Positions 25,505-33,829 of a stretch of 44,747 nt of DNA are shown here, piece by piece. The stretch is from Verrucomicrobiota bacterium. GTDB lineage: Bacteria > Verrucomicrobiota > Verrucomicrobiia > Chthoniobacterales > SZAS-18. Made by a program: the position numbers and the translations under genes. The stretch's first letter is position 1, and each line of letters opens with the position of its first letter. The stretch lies in NCBI GenBank assembly GCA_018240025.1, contig JAFEGM010000039.1, positions 1 through 44,747 on the forward strand, given 5' to 3'. The notes under the pieces are model-generated. The model saw only the letters and a list, made by a program, of their open reading frames with translations. It was not told where the DNA came from and made no database searches.

Positions 25505-28500
25505 ATGCCCAGCACGCTCCCCAGATCGACGTCTCCCCGCGCCTTGGCTCATTTCCTGGGGCTTGCGGGTCTCGCCAGTCTGACGGCGCTCTCTGCCGGG
25601 GCGGGCGATTTCACCGTCAACCTGGCCGGCGACGCCGGGGCCGGCTCGGGGCTGGCGGGGGACATCCGCTATTGCCTCAATGCGGCCAATGCCAATCCGG
25701 GGTCGACGATCACCTTCATCCCGACCTACAGCTCGGTCACGTTGACCAGCCCGCTGCCGCCGATCACGGCGCCGACCTACATCGCCGGAAACTTCCCGAC
25801 CATCAGCGGCGGCGGCGCGTTCCGCATCTTCTTCGTCGACGCCCCTCCCGGCACGCAGGTCACCTTCGTCAATCTCCTGCTGCAGAACGGTCGGGCCAAG
25901 GGAGGCGACGGCGGCGCGGGCGGAGGCGGGGGCGGACTCGGCGCGGGTGGCGCGATCTTCGTCAACTCGGGCGACGTCGTGGTCGAAGGCTGCGGCTTCA
26001 GCAACTTTTCGGCCGTCGGCGGCAATGGCGGCGCCGGCTCGGGCTTCACCTTCGTGGCGGGCGGCGGCGGCGGCGGGCTGGGCGGCAACGGCGGGAACGG
26101 GGTCGATCTCGGCAGCAAGTCCGGCGGCGGCGGCGGAGGCGGCTGGTTCGGCAACGGCGGCTCCCTCATGGGCGGCGGCGGCGGCCGCTTCGGCAACGGC
26201 GGCAACGGCTATTACAACGGCTTCTATGCCGGAGGTGGGGGCGGCGGAGCCAATGCCAGCGGAGGCAACGCGTTCCCCAGCGGGGGCAATGTGGCGGGCG
26301 GCGCCGGCGCGGACAGCGCCACCGGCGGCCCCGGGCTCAGCAGCACGGCCGCCCTGACCGCCGGATTCGGACAGCTCGGGGGCGGCGGGGGCGGGGGTTC
26401 GATCACCTCCAACGACTCGCCTTCGGCGCTGGGCACGGGCGGCGACGGCGGAAAATACGGCGGCGGGGGTGCGGGCGGCGTGGCGGTCGGCGCGACGGAC
26501 GGAGTGGCCGGAGCCGGGGGCGATTTCGGCGGCGGCGGCGGGGCCGTGGGGCGGGGCGCGGGCCAGGGCGGCTCGGGCGGATTCGGCGGCGGGGGCGGCG
26601 GCGGTCCGGTGGCGGTGAATCCCGTCACGGGTGGATTCCTGCCCTCCTCCGGGCGCGGCGGCTTCGGCGCGGGCGCCGGGGGCGCGTCCCGCACTTCCGC
26701 GCTGGGTCCGGCCGGGCCCTTCGGCGGCGCGGGCGGTCTGGGCAACACCAGCAACGTCGGAGTCGGCGGCGGGGGCGGCGGCGGGGCACTCGGCGCGGTC
26801 ATTTTCGTGCGCGACAACAACGGCGCCACCCTCGAGGTCCGCAATTCCACCCTGCCCGCCGGCACCCTCACGGCCGGGGCGGGCGGCGCCTCGGGAGGAA
26901 GCAGCGGCTCCCCGGGCCAGCCGGGCTCGGTGCTCGGCACGGGCCTCTTCATTCCGCGGACCGGCCTGAGCATCGTGACGGGCGACGCCGCGGTCTTCTT
27001 CGGCGGCTCCATCGTCGATGCCGGCGGCGCCGCCGCGGGCGCGGTCAGCCTGAGTGCCGTCGCGTCCACCGGGGTCTTCGTCTTCGCCGGCGCCAACACC
27101 TACGGCGGCGGCACCACCGTGAATTCGGGCACGCTGCGGATGAGCGGGGCGGGCACACCCGGCAGCAGCACCGCGCCGCTCTCGGTCATGAACGGCGGCA
27201 GCTTCGACCTCAACGGCACCAGCCAGAGCGTTGGCGTCTGCAATGTCTTCCCCACCGGCACCCTCACGAACAGCAGCGCCACTCCCGCCACGCTCTCGGT
27301 CGGCAACGGCGGCACCTCCGGCACGCTCAGCGGGTTCTTCAGCGGCAATGTCTCGCTGGTCAAAGCCGGCAACGCTCTGACCAATGTCGTCGCGCCCTGC
27401 CAATACACCGGCTCCACCACGGTGCTGGGCGGCCAGCTGCGCTTCGGGCAGCTCGGCTCGGTCTACAACGGCGGGACGCTCCCCGGCTCTTCCATCGTCC
27501 TGCAGAATGTCTGCACGCTCGAGTTCAATCGCTCCGACACCTTCGGCAACGCCGTCGCCAGTCCGGTCACGGCGCTCGTCGCCCAGGCCTCGCTCATCCA
27601 CAACATCGCCCCGGTCTTCAACAAACTGGCCGACGTCGTCCTGACCGGCGTCGGCGCGATGGGCGCGGAGCTGCGCAGCAACGGGGGCTTCTCCAGCGTC
27701 TTCCCGGGCTTCCACCTCGCCGGCACGGTCACCGCCGATGGGACGGCCACGTCGATCATCACCGCCACCACGGCGCAGAATGGGTTCAATGCCATTCAGC
27801 TCGGCAACAATGCGCCGGGCGGGGCGACCACGTTCGTGGTGCAGGACGTCACCGGCAGCCCCGCCGTGGACCTCCGCATTTCGGCGCCCCTCGCCGACAG
27901 CCGCAGCGCGGCCAACCCCGCCAATCCGGTCCCCAGCGGGTTGGTGAAAGCCGGCCCCGGCACGCTCCTCCTCAACGGCGACAACACCTATACGGGCGGC
28001 ACGGCGTTCAATGCCGGCACGGTCGCGCTCGGCCATGCCAACGGCCTCGGCCCGCTGGGCGCCCTTAGCTTCGGCGGCGGGACGCTGCGCTACGAAAGCG
28101 GCCTCAGCCTCGATCTCTCCGCCCGCTTCGCCCCGGTGGCGGGCGGTCAGTTCTTCCGGATCGACACCAACGGCCAGAACGTCCAGTTCGCCACTCCCAC
28201 CAGCGGCGCCGGCGGACTCGTCAAAACGGGGGCCGGCACGCTCACGCTGACCGGAGCTCACACGTACACGGGGCTCACCACCGTCAGCGCGGGCACGCTC
28301 CAACTCGGCGACGGCGTCACGAGCAGCGGCTCCATCGCCGGCGACGTCACGGACAATGCCGCGCTGGTCTTCGGCAATGTCGGCCCGCTCAGCTACGGCG
28401 GGGCGATCGGCGGCACCGGCACGGTCACGAAGAGCGGGCCCGGCACGCTGACCTGGAACACGCGCCACGACTATGCCGGCGTCACGACGGTCAGCGCCGG

Positions 28501-29131
28501 CACCCTCACGCTGGACCCCGGCGCCGAGCTCGCCTTCAGCCCGACGGTCACCGTCGCGTCGGGCGCGACCCTCCTCCATCGCGGGATCATCCGCGGCGCC
28601 GTGCAGCTGAACGGCACCTTGATCGGCAACGGCTCGATTCAGAACGGTCTGACCGTCGGCGCCGGGGCGCTGGCCACGACCGATACCGGCCCCTGGTCGA
28701 TCCTCGGCAACATCGTCAATCAGGGCACCATTCGCGTCACCAACGGCGCCGTCCTCCAGGCCGCCGGCGCGACCTCGTTCGTCAATCAGGGCGTGCTCGA
28801 CCTGCTGGCCGCCAGCCCCGCCAGCACGCTCCCGGCCAACTTCGTCAACAGCCCGGGCGGGCTCGTCCTGCTCCCCGGCCTCGTCCGCGTGAAGACCGCC
28901 ACCCGCACGCTCAACCCGGACAACACGACCTACACGGTCACCGTCACCATCGACGGCTATGCAGGCCACACCTACACCCTCCAGCGCTCGACCAGCCTCG
29001 CCGCCGACACCTTCGTCGACCTCCCCGGCAGCCAGACCGGCAGCGGCACCGCTCCCCCCGCCACGCTGACCTTCCTCGACCCCGCCGCCCCCGCGTTCGC
29101 CGGCTTCTACCGCGTGCGCTTGAATCCGTGA
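25505..29131 (+). CDS. Glycine-rich secreted protein with autotransporter-associated beta-strand repeats
   Basis: A 1208-residue exported protein. The signal region is MPSTLPRSTSPRALAHFLGL through LSAGAG. Residues of about 30-120 share 'GDIRYCLNAAN', 'TSPLPPI', 'TISGGGAFRIFF' with the 40457-44020 protein. Residues of about 120-480 are extremely Gly-rich with runs of six or more Gly, reminiscent of PE-PGRS composition. From about 520 on there are passenger-type repeats of the PATR class ('GAGTLTLTGAHTYTGLTTVS', 'SAGTLTLDPGA'). No outer-membrane barrel exists; the C-terminus has a 'YTLQRSTSL...FVDLPG' module ending FYRVRLNP. Probably a beta-helical surface protein. How it is attached is unclear. 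Confidence 0.9.
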   Translation: MPSTLPRSTSPRALAHFLGLAGLASLTALSAGAGDFTVNLAGDAGAGSGLAGDIRYCLNAANANPGSTITFIPTYSSVTLTSPLPPITAPTYIAGNFPTISGGGAFRIFFVDAPPGTQVTFVNLLLQNGRAKGGDGGAGGGGGGLGAGGAIFVNSGDVVVEGCGFSNFSAVGGNGGAGSGFTFVAGGGGGGLGGNGGNGVDLGSKSGGGGGGGWFGNGGSLMGGGGGRFGNGGNGYYNGFYAGGGGGGANASGGNAFPSGGNVAGGAGADSATGGPGLSSTAALTAGFGQLGGGGGGGSITSNDSPSALGTGGDGGKYGGGGAGGVAVGATDGVAGAGGDFGGGGGAVGRGAGQGGSGGFGGGGGGGPVAVNPVTGGFLPSSGRGGFGAGAGGASRTSALGPAGPFGGAGGLGNTSNVGVGGGGGGGALGAVIFVRDNNGATLEVRNSTLPAGTLTAGAGGASGGSSGSPGQPGSVLGTGLFIPRTGLSIVTGDAAVFFGGSIVDAGGAAAGAVSLSAVASTGVFVFAGANTYGGGTTVNSGTLRMSGAGTPGSSTAPLSVMNGGSFDLNGTSQSVGVCNVFPTGTLTNSSATPATLSVGNGGTSGTLSGFFSGNVSLVKAGNALTNVVAPCQYTGSTTVLGGQLRFGQLGSVYNGGTLPGSSIVLQNVCTLEFNRSDTFGNAVASPVTALVAQASLIHNIAPVFNKLADVVLTGVGAMGAELRSNGGFSSVFPGFHLAGTVTADGTATSIITATTAQNGFNAIQLGNNAPGGATTFVVQDVTGSPAVDLRISAPLADSRSAANPANPVPSGLVKAGPGTLLLNGDNTYTGGTAFNAGTVALGHANGLGPLGALSFGGGTLRYESGLSLDLSARFAPVAGGQFFRIDTNGQNVQFATPTSGAGGLVKTGAGTLTLTGAHTYTGLTTVSAGTLQLGDGVTSSGSIAGDVTDNAALVFGNVGPLSYGGAIGGTGTVTKSGPGTLTWNTRHDYAGVTTVSAGTLTLDPGAELAFSPTVTVASGATLLHRGIIRGAVQLNGTLIGNGSIQNGLTVGAGALATTDTGPWSILGNIVNQGTIRVTNGAVLQAAGATSFVNQGVLDLLAASPASTLPANFVNSPGGLVLLPGLVRVKTATRTLNPDNTTYTVTVTIDGYAGHTYTLQRSTSLAADTFVDLPGSQTGSGTAPPATLTFLDPAAPAFAGFYRVRLNP

Positions 29132-29596
29132 GGGGAAAGCGGGGCGGACCCGGGTGTAAGGGCCCCCCCTCGAAGCGCGGAACACGCCCTTCACCTAACC
29201 CGGCCCCGCGGAGTAAGCCCGTCGGAGTGCGGCAGGAAGCGGGGAGCTTCGAGCGACCCGCGCCCTGCCGCTTTCGGAAGCGACGTCGCCCGGCCCAAGG
29301 CCAGATCCGCGCGTCGGACCAGCGCCTGCGCACAGGATTCGAAGCGCGAGTGTGGCAGGCAGCGGGACCAGCGCCGTCATCCGCAAGATCATCGCTGGCG
29401 TCGTCTGCAGCCTGCAGCATCGCGGCAACATCGTCGCCGGCGGGCACCTTCACCAGCTCGGCATCCGGTTCAGGCGCGCAAGCCAAAGCGGCAGGGCGCG
29501 TCCCGATGGGTCGCGCGCTTCCTGCCGCACTCCGAAGTGTCCAACGCCATGACGGCGCCGCGTTTGGCGGGTCGCAACGGCCACGCCACATCCCCG
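29132..29596. other. Intergenic region, 465 bp
   Basis: Convergent region between the glycine-rich protein and the OmpA-like gene. Antisense open frames run through it but look GC-driven; a - strand stretch at about 29390-29490 reads somewhat like coding sequence ('DAELVKVPAGDDVAAMLQAA'), but no start, stop or family supports a gene. Confidence 0.4.
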
Positions 29597-30148
29597 CTAC
29601 GGAAGAATCACCCACACCTCCGCTCCGCCGCCGGGCCCGCTGGCCGACGCGGCGGCGCCGAAGCTGGCCGTCGTCACGGTCACGCCGCCCGCGGAGACGA
29701 GGAACTTCTCCACGATGGCCGCGCGGCGGGCAGCCAGCGCGGGCGTGCCACCGCCATGCGCCGCTTCGGCATCGGGATACCCCAGCACGATCACGATGGC
29801 GCCATGCGCGAGCACCGCCTTGACCCGCGCGTCCTCCACCGCGTTGAGGAGCGCCTGGCCGCCGGCCACCGGGAGGTTTTCCGAGCCGGGCTTGAAGGGA
29901 ATCGTGCTGAGCTTCCCCGCCGCCTTGGAGGTGCGCACCAGCGAGGCGGTCAGCTCGAACCGCGGGCCTTTGCTCTGCACCCGGTCGAGCCGTTCCAGCA
30001 ACTCGCGCCGGGGCGTCGCCGCGCTTTCGGCCGCCGGCGCCTGGGGAGCCTGGGGCATCGGTCCCCATTGCGCCGACAGCGTGGTGGACAGGAAGCCCGG
30101 GACAGCGACACAGACAGCGAGGGCGGCGGAGAGAAGACGAAGGTTCAT
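29597..30148 (-). CDS. Secreted protein with OmpA-like domain
   Basis: A 183-residue exported protein with signal peptide MNLRLLSAALAVCVAVPGFL and cleavage near LSAQ. A Pro/Ala-rich spacer (about 28-48) precedes a domain with 'IPFKPGSENLP', 'GAIVIVLGYPDAEAAHGG' and 'LAARRAAIVEKFLVSAGGV', which follow the order of the OmpA/MotB C-terminal domain (strand with F..gS..L, GYxD, then LAxRRAxxVxxxL). That domain binds peptidoglycan; the canonical Asp/Arg pair seems partly kept (D in GYPD, RR). Its start overlaps the last codons of the frame left by the truncated permease. Confidence 0.65.
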   Translation of the reverse strand: MNLRLLSAALAVCVAVPGFLSTTLSAQWGPMPQAPQAPAAESAATPRRELLERLDRVQSKGPRFELTASLVRTSKAAGKLSTIPFKPGSENLPVAGGQALLNAVEDARVKAVLAHGAIVIVLGYPDAEAAHGGGTPALAARRAAIVEKFLVSAGGVTVTTASFGAAASASGPGGGAEVWVILP

Positions 30149-30184
30149 GTAGGAGAACGCCCGTTTCCGACGCGGAACGGCTCA

Positions 30185-30450
30185 GCCAATTTCCGAAAGT
30201 GCCGCGAGCTGGCCTGGAGGGTGGTCCGCACTGTCCCAGTGCGGCAGGCCCGCCGAGGAGCGGAGCAGGTCTCACACGAAGACTCAAAGACACCAAGGAG
30301 CAGAGAAGCCGTAGTCCGCACTCTCCGAGTGCGGCCCTTTCGGAGCGGAGGAGCAGAGGAGCAGAGGAGCGACCGGCGATCTCCGCCATTCCCCCTTATT
30401 TGCTGCCTTTTCCCTCGCGGCTTCGCGTCTTCGCGCGAGCCCCCTGACGC
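30185..30450 (+). repeat. Dispersed-repeat insertion with two hairpins
   Basis: Carries hairpin CCGCACTGTCCCAGTGCGG (30226-30244), a compensatory variant of the usual one, and the standard CCGCACTCTCCGAGTGCGG (30316-30334). A GAGCAGAGGAGC purine stretch (30344-30372) and a reversed GCGGCTTCGCGTCTTCGCGC module (30419-30441) follow. The last abuts the end of permease homology, so this block replaced the rest of that gene. Confidence 0.85.
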
Positions 30451-30765
30451 CGTGGGCCCGAGATTCTCCTTCGCGACCGTGAAGGAGCCGCCGCCCTGCG
30501 GATAGGCCGCGATGGTTTGTCGGTAGGAGAAATACGCCGCCGCCAGCACCCGCAGCACGCACCCCGTCAACAGGCCGATGTGCCCCGCCGCCATGCCTCC
30601 CAGCGGCAACAGCACCGTCAGCGCCGCCTCCGGCCCATACGAAGCCGACTCCAGCGCATCCAGCCCCAGCACCGGGATGCCCGTGCCCGGCCCCACCTTC
30701 TCCTCCTGCTCGTCCTCCGAGCGCAGCGGACGGCCGAAGAGAAATTCGCGCAGCGTTCCGGGCAC
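30447..30765 (-). pseudogene. Amino-acid (APC-family) permease, N-terminal fragment
   Basis: About 105 codons matching the start of APC-superfamily permeases: 'LREFLFGRPLRSEDEQEE', 'GTGIPVLGLDALESASYGPE', 'ALTVLLPLGGMAAGHIGL', 'VLAAAYFSYRQTIAAYPQGG', 'SFTVAKENLG'. Intact family members are 500-650 residues with ten or more membrane segments; here only the first one or two remain. Homology stops right after ENLG, where the dispersed GCGAAGACGCGAAG module begins, and the frame then runs through repeat sequence. A GTG at 30765 is the likely original start (V-P-G-T-L-R-E). The gene is surely non-functional. Confidence 0.85.
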
Positions 30766-31084
30766 GGGCGAAATTCGAGGCCCCGTCGCGGAACGATCGT
30801 CGCGCCGCGGAAGGCCGCGAGCGGGGAGGGGCCTGATTGGGGGGTTCAGGCGGGCATGCGGGGCCCGGGCGGGCAGCCGCGTAAGCGGAGGGGCCGAAGT
30901 GCTCACTGACTCGGCCATGCTCGACCAAGCGAGTACCGATGTCACAAGGGTGAAAAGCTCGTCACTGGGAGCATTCCACCGAGGGTCCGTCATCGTTCTC
31001 CGCGCGTGAACGCGTAATTCAACCGTTGGAAGGTGTCTTCGGAGTGGCGCGGGTGGAAGTTCTTGGCACCATCCCTTTGCCGAA
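30766..31084. other. Left flank of the defence island, 319 bp
   Basis: Divergent region between the permease fragment and the methyltransferase. The composition changes here from very GC-rich to moderate. A - strand frame beginning MTDPRWNAPSDELFTLV near 30993 may be a fragment of another gene but cannot be named. The promoter for the methyltransferase operon should lie at about 31000-31080. Confidence 0.4.
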
Positions 31085-32299
31085 ATGAAAAGGAGTCCGC
31101 TCGCTCGCCAAAAGCCTCTCTATCGGCAGAAGCTTCGGACTCGGACAGCGCCGAAGAAGCAGCGTCCGTCACCTGCCACGGACGAGTCGCTGGATCTCGA
31201 GGTTCTGAGAGAGGAGCCCGTCGGAGCCGAGTTCACCAGCATCGACTTTTTCGCGGGAAGCGGACTCGTCACCGAGGCGCTGAGAGGCGAGTTTCGGAGC
31301 CTTTGGGCCAACGACAATTCCCGCAAGAAAGCCGAGGTCTTTCGGATTAATCATCATTGGGTGCGTTTTGACTCGCGCTCGATCGTGAACGTGCAGGGCG
31401 GGGACGTGCCCTCCGCCGACCTTTCTTGGGCCAGCTTCCCCTGCCAGGATCTTTCCTTGGCCGGGAACATGGATGGGATCAACGGGGCGCGCAGCAGCAT
31501 GGTGTGGCAATGGCTCCGAGTGATGAACGAAATGGGCGACCGGCGCCCCCGCGTGGTCGCGATTGAGAATGTGACAGGGTTGGTTTCGGCAAAGGGAGGG
31601 CAGCACTTTAGAGAATTGCACAAGGCGCTGACCGCTCTTGGCTATAAGGCCGGCGCGATGATTCTCGACGCGGTTCATTGGGTCCCGCAGTCGCGTCCGA
31701 GGGTGTTCGTCGTGGGTGTGCCCAAGGACCTCGAAGCGGGAGCTCTTGAGGGGACGGCAGGGAACTGGCTACACACTGAGTCGGTCAAAAACGCCAGCCG
31801 TGGCCTGAAAGACTGGGTGTGGTGGAACCTCCCGCGCCCGCCACGGCGTTCGCTTCAGTTGGAAGAGCTGATCGAGTGGGATGCCGCGCATCACGACGAA
31901 GACGAAACGCGGCGCAACCTGGAAATGGTTCCCGAGAATCACCAGCGCAAGCTATTGCTCGAAATGGCCAACGGGTTCCGCGTGGCGCCAGGTTACAAGA
32001 GGACGCGGGGTAGGCAGGTTCTCGAGTTGCGGTTCGATGGGGTAGCGGGGTGTCTGCGCACACCGGAAGGAGGCAGTAGCCGGCAGTATCTGGTTTTGAA
32101 GTCGAAGGATCGCTTGGTGACAAGATTGATCACCATCCGAGAGGCCGCTCGATTGATGGGCGCCCCAGAGGACTATCGTCTGCCACGTAGCTATAATGAG
32201 GCATACGCCGCGTTGGGTGATGCGGTGGCCGTCCCTCCAGCGAGGTATCTCAGTCAGCATCTACTCGCGCCGCTGGCGAGGCTGGCGCAAAGGCTATGA
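31085..32299 (+). CDS. DNA (cytosine-5-)-methyltransferase
   Basis: A 404-residue C5-cytosine methyltransferase. A basic, Lys/Arg-rich N-terminus of about 45 residues precedes motif I DFFAGSG (54-60, SAM binding). Motif IV FPCQDLSLAG carries the catalytic Cys120; motif VI is AIENVTG (160-165); motif VIII QSRPRVF (202-208); motif IX 'LITIREAARLMGAPEDY'; and motif X 'YAALGDAVAVPPARYL'. All key elements are intact. The target sequence lies between VIII and IX and cannot be read off. It is the first gene of an operon with a DUF4928-like protein (4-bp ATGA overlap) and Vsr, so it is probably the modification arm of a restriction system and protects host DNA. Confidence 0.95.
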   Translation: MKRSPLARQKPLYRQKLRTRTAPKKQRPSPATDESLDLEVLREEPVGAEFTSIDFFAGSGLVTEALRGEFRSLWANDNSRKKAEVFRINHHWVRFDSRSIVNVQGGDVPSADLSWASFPCQDLSLAGNMDGINGARSSMVWQWLRVMNEMGDRRPRVVAIENVTGLVSAKGGQHFRELHKALTALGYKAGAMILDAVHWVPQSRPRVFVVGVPKDLEAGALEGTAGNWLHTESVKNASRGLKDWVWWNLPRPPRRSLQLEELIEWDAAHHDEDETRRNLEMVPENHQRKLLLEMANGFRVAPGYKRTRGRQVLELRFDGVAGCLRTPEGGSSRQYLVLKSKDRLVTRLITIREAARLMGAPEDYRLPRSYNEAYAALGDAVAVPPARYLSQHLLAPLARLAQRL

Positions 32300-33231
32300 A
32301 TACCACCAGGAATGCCTTAGAGCTCCTCTGCCAGAGAGAGCCGCAACTGTTGAGGAGAGGCGGGCTCTGCGTAGCTCTCGTGGTGACTCAGCGAGCTAAG
32401 GTTTCGGGGCTGCCGCTCAAAAAAGAGGACCTTCGTACAAAGCGGCAAGGACAAGTCGCCGGTCTGGGGAAGGGACCCGTTCAGAAGATTTTGGCTGGAT
32501 TCGAGATCAACAAGGTCTTGGCGGAAGAGGGCGGGCGGACGAGCCGTGGAAGCATGGGGCTGATGGAGGCCTACGTGGATGAGTTGAACAAACTTTATGA
32601 GACTGGTGATCTGGATCTCGACGCAGCCTTCGCTTGGTGGATCGAGCGGGTAAAGGCCCATTTCGCCGCTGAAGGGCCAAAGTTCCGCTTCGATCGGGGC
32701 AAGTCTCTCGGCGTGAACATCGGCGAGTTGCTGAATCAGGCTCAGGTCCTTCAATCCGAGGGTGGGGGGACGAACTACGTTGGAGCGATGCTGCAGCATC
32801 TGGTTGGGGCCAAACTCGCTCAAGTCCTGGGGCCGAACGCGATCTCGCACCATGGATTTTCCGTGGCGGATCACTCCACCGGGCGACGGGGCGATTTCGA
32901 AGTGCAGTCGGTCGCGGTGCATGTCACCACCCACCCTAGCGAGGCTCTGGTGCGCAAATGCTGCGAGAACCTGAGCGACGGTTTGAAGCCGGTCATCGTC
33001 ACGCTCCCCGAAGGCGTGCCGGTTGCCCTCGGTCTGCTCAAAAACCAGGGTGTTTCCGACCGTGTGGACGTGCTGGATGCCGTCCAATTTCTGACGGCGA
33101 ATGTGCTGGAGAGAAGCCTTCTGGCCGCTGTCGAACGCCAAGATTCCCTACGGGCCATTATCGAGCGCTACAATGCCATCGTAGAGTCCTGCGAGGCGGA
33201 TCCGAGCCTGCTGATCCGAATCCCCGACTGA
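32296..33231 (+). CDS. DUF4928-like protein, putative restriction endonuclease
   Basis: A 311-residue protein that overlaps the methyltransferase stop by 4 bp. 'AEEGGRTSRGSMGLMEAYVDEL' resembles the 'EGGRTNRG' signature I associate with DUF4928, a family found next to C5 methyltransferases. A possible nuclease core is 'STGRRGDFEVQSVAVHVTT' (D-x-E-V pattern after a Gly/Arg-rich turn), which could be a PD-(D/E)XK-like site lacking a standard Lys; this is inference. Tight coupling to the methyltransferase and Vsr makes it the best candidate for the cleavage subunit. It is less GC-rich than the flanking genome, like the rest of the island. Confidence 0.65.
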   Translation: MNTTRNALELLCQREPQLLRRGGLCVALVVTQRAKVSGLPLKKEDLRTKRQGQVAGLGKGPVQKILAGFEINKVLAEEGGRTSRGSMGLMEAYVDELNKLYETGDLDLDAAFAWWIERVKAHFAAEGPKFRFDRGKSLGVNIGELLNQAQVLQSEGGGTNYVGAMLQHLVGAKLAQVLGPNAISHHGFSVADHSTGRRGDFEVQSVAVHVTTHPSEALVRKCCENLSDGLKPVIVTLPEGVPVALGLLKNQGVSDRVDVLDAVQFLTANVLERSLLAAVERQDSLRAIIERYNAIVESCEADPSLLIRIPD

Positions 33232-33234
33232 GAC

Positions 33235-33666
33235 ATGGCTGACTCGCTGTCTCGCCCCCAACGCTCCGCAGCCATGGCGGCGGTTAGGAGTCACGGGAAC
33301 AAATCGACCGAATTGGCCCTGATCCGCCTCATGAAGGTCTTTGGGATCACCGGATGGAGACGCGGAAGCCAGCTGTTCGGGAAACCAGATTTCGTGTTCC
33401 CCAAGGCCAAACTAACCGTGTTCGTAGACGGGTGCTTCTGGCACGGTTGTCCGCGCTGCGGAACGAGCCCGCGGTCCAACGCCGCCTACTGGCGCGAGAA
33501 GATTCTGAGGAATCTCAAGCGCGACCGGCTCGTGACTCGGCAATTAAGAGAGGCGGGGTGGCGGGTGCTTCGCATTTGGGAGTGTAGGCTCAGGCCAGCT
33601 TGGCATGCGCGAACGGCTTCTCGACTCACAAAGTGGCTCCCGCCATCGGATACTTCGGCGTCGTAG
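33235..33666 (+). CDS. vsr: Very short patch repair endonuclease
   Basis: A 143-residue Vsr-type nuclease. It aligns by eye with E. coli Vsr: 'SRPQRSAAMAAVRSHGNKST', 'GKPDFVFPKAKLTVFVDGCF' (catalytic Asp in PDF), 'WHGCPRCG' (His and zinc-type Cys), 'YWREKILRNLKRDR' and 'GWRVLRIWECRL'. Vsr nicks T:G mismatches that arise when 5-methylcytosine deaminates, so it normally accompanies a C5 methyltransferase, as here. It starts 3 bp after the DUF4928-like gene, completing a three-gene operon. No missing catalytic residue is apparent. Confidence 0.95.
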   Translation: MADSLSRPQRSAAMAAVRSHGNKSTELALIRLMKVFGITGWRRGSQLFGKPDFVFPKAKLTVFVDGCFWHGCPRCGTSPRSNAAYWREKILRNLKRDRLVTRQLREAGWRVLRIWECRLRPAWHARTASRLTKWLPPSDTSAS

Positions 33667-33829
33667 TGCTTGTTGGCGGGATACGTCCTGTACGACGGGC
33701 CCCTCAATGAGGTCGCTGGACTAGACAGACGTAATGGTGGCCCTTAGCGGGATACTTGATCGAGGAGATCGACTCACCCGCGTTTGTTGCGGCGGCGGAT
33801 TTTCTGGGCTGGCGGGGCATAGAAGGGGA

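Noticed and set aside
29195..29431. Small - strand gene of 78 codons in the intergenic region
   Set aside because: No ribosome site, family or convincing composition. Two other frames are equally open.
31120..33158. Antisense open frames across the methyltransferase operon
   Set aside because: The + strand genes have complete, recognisable motifs; the antisense frames have none.
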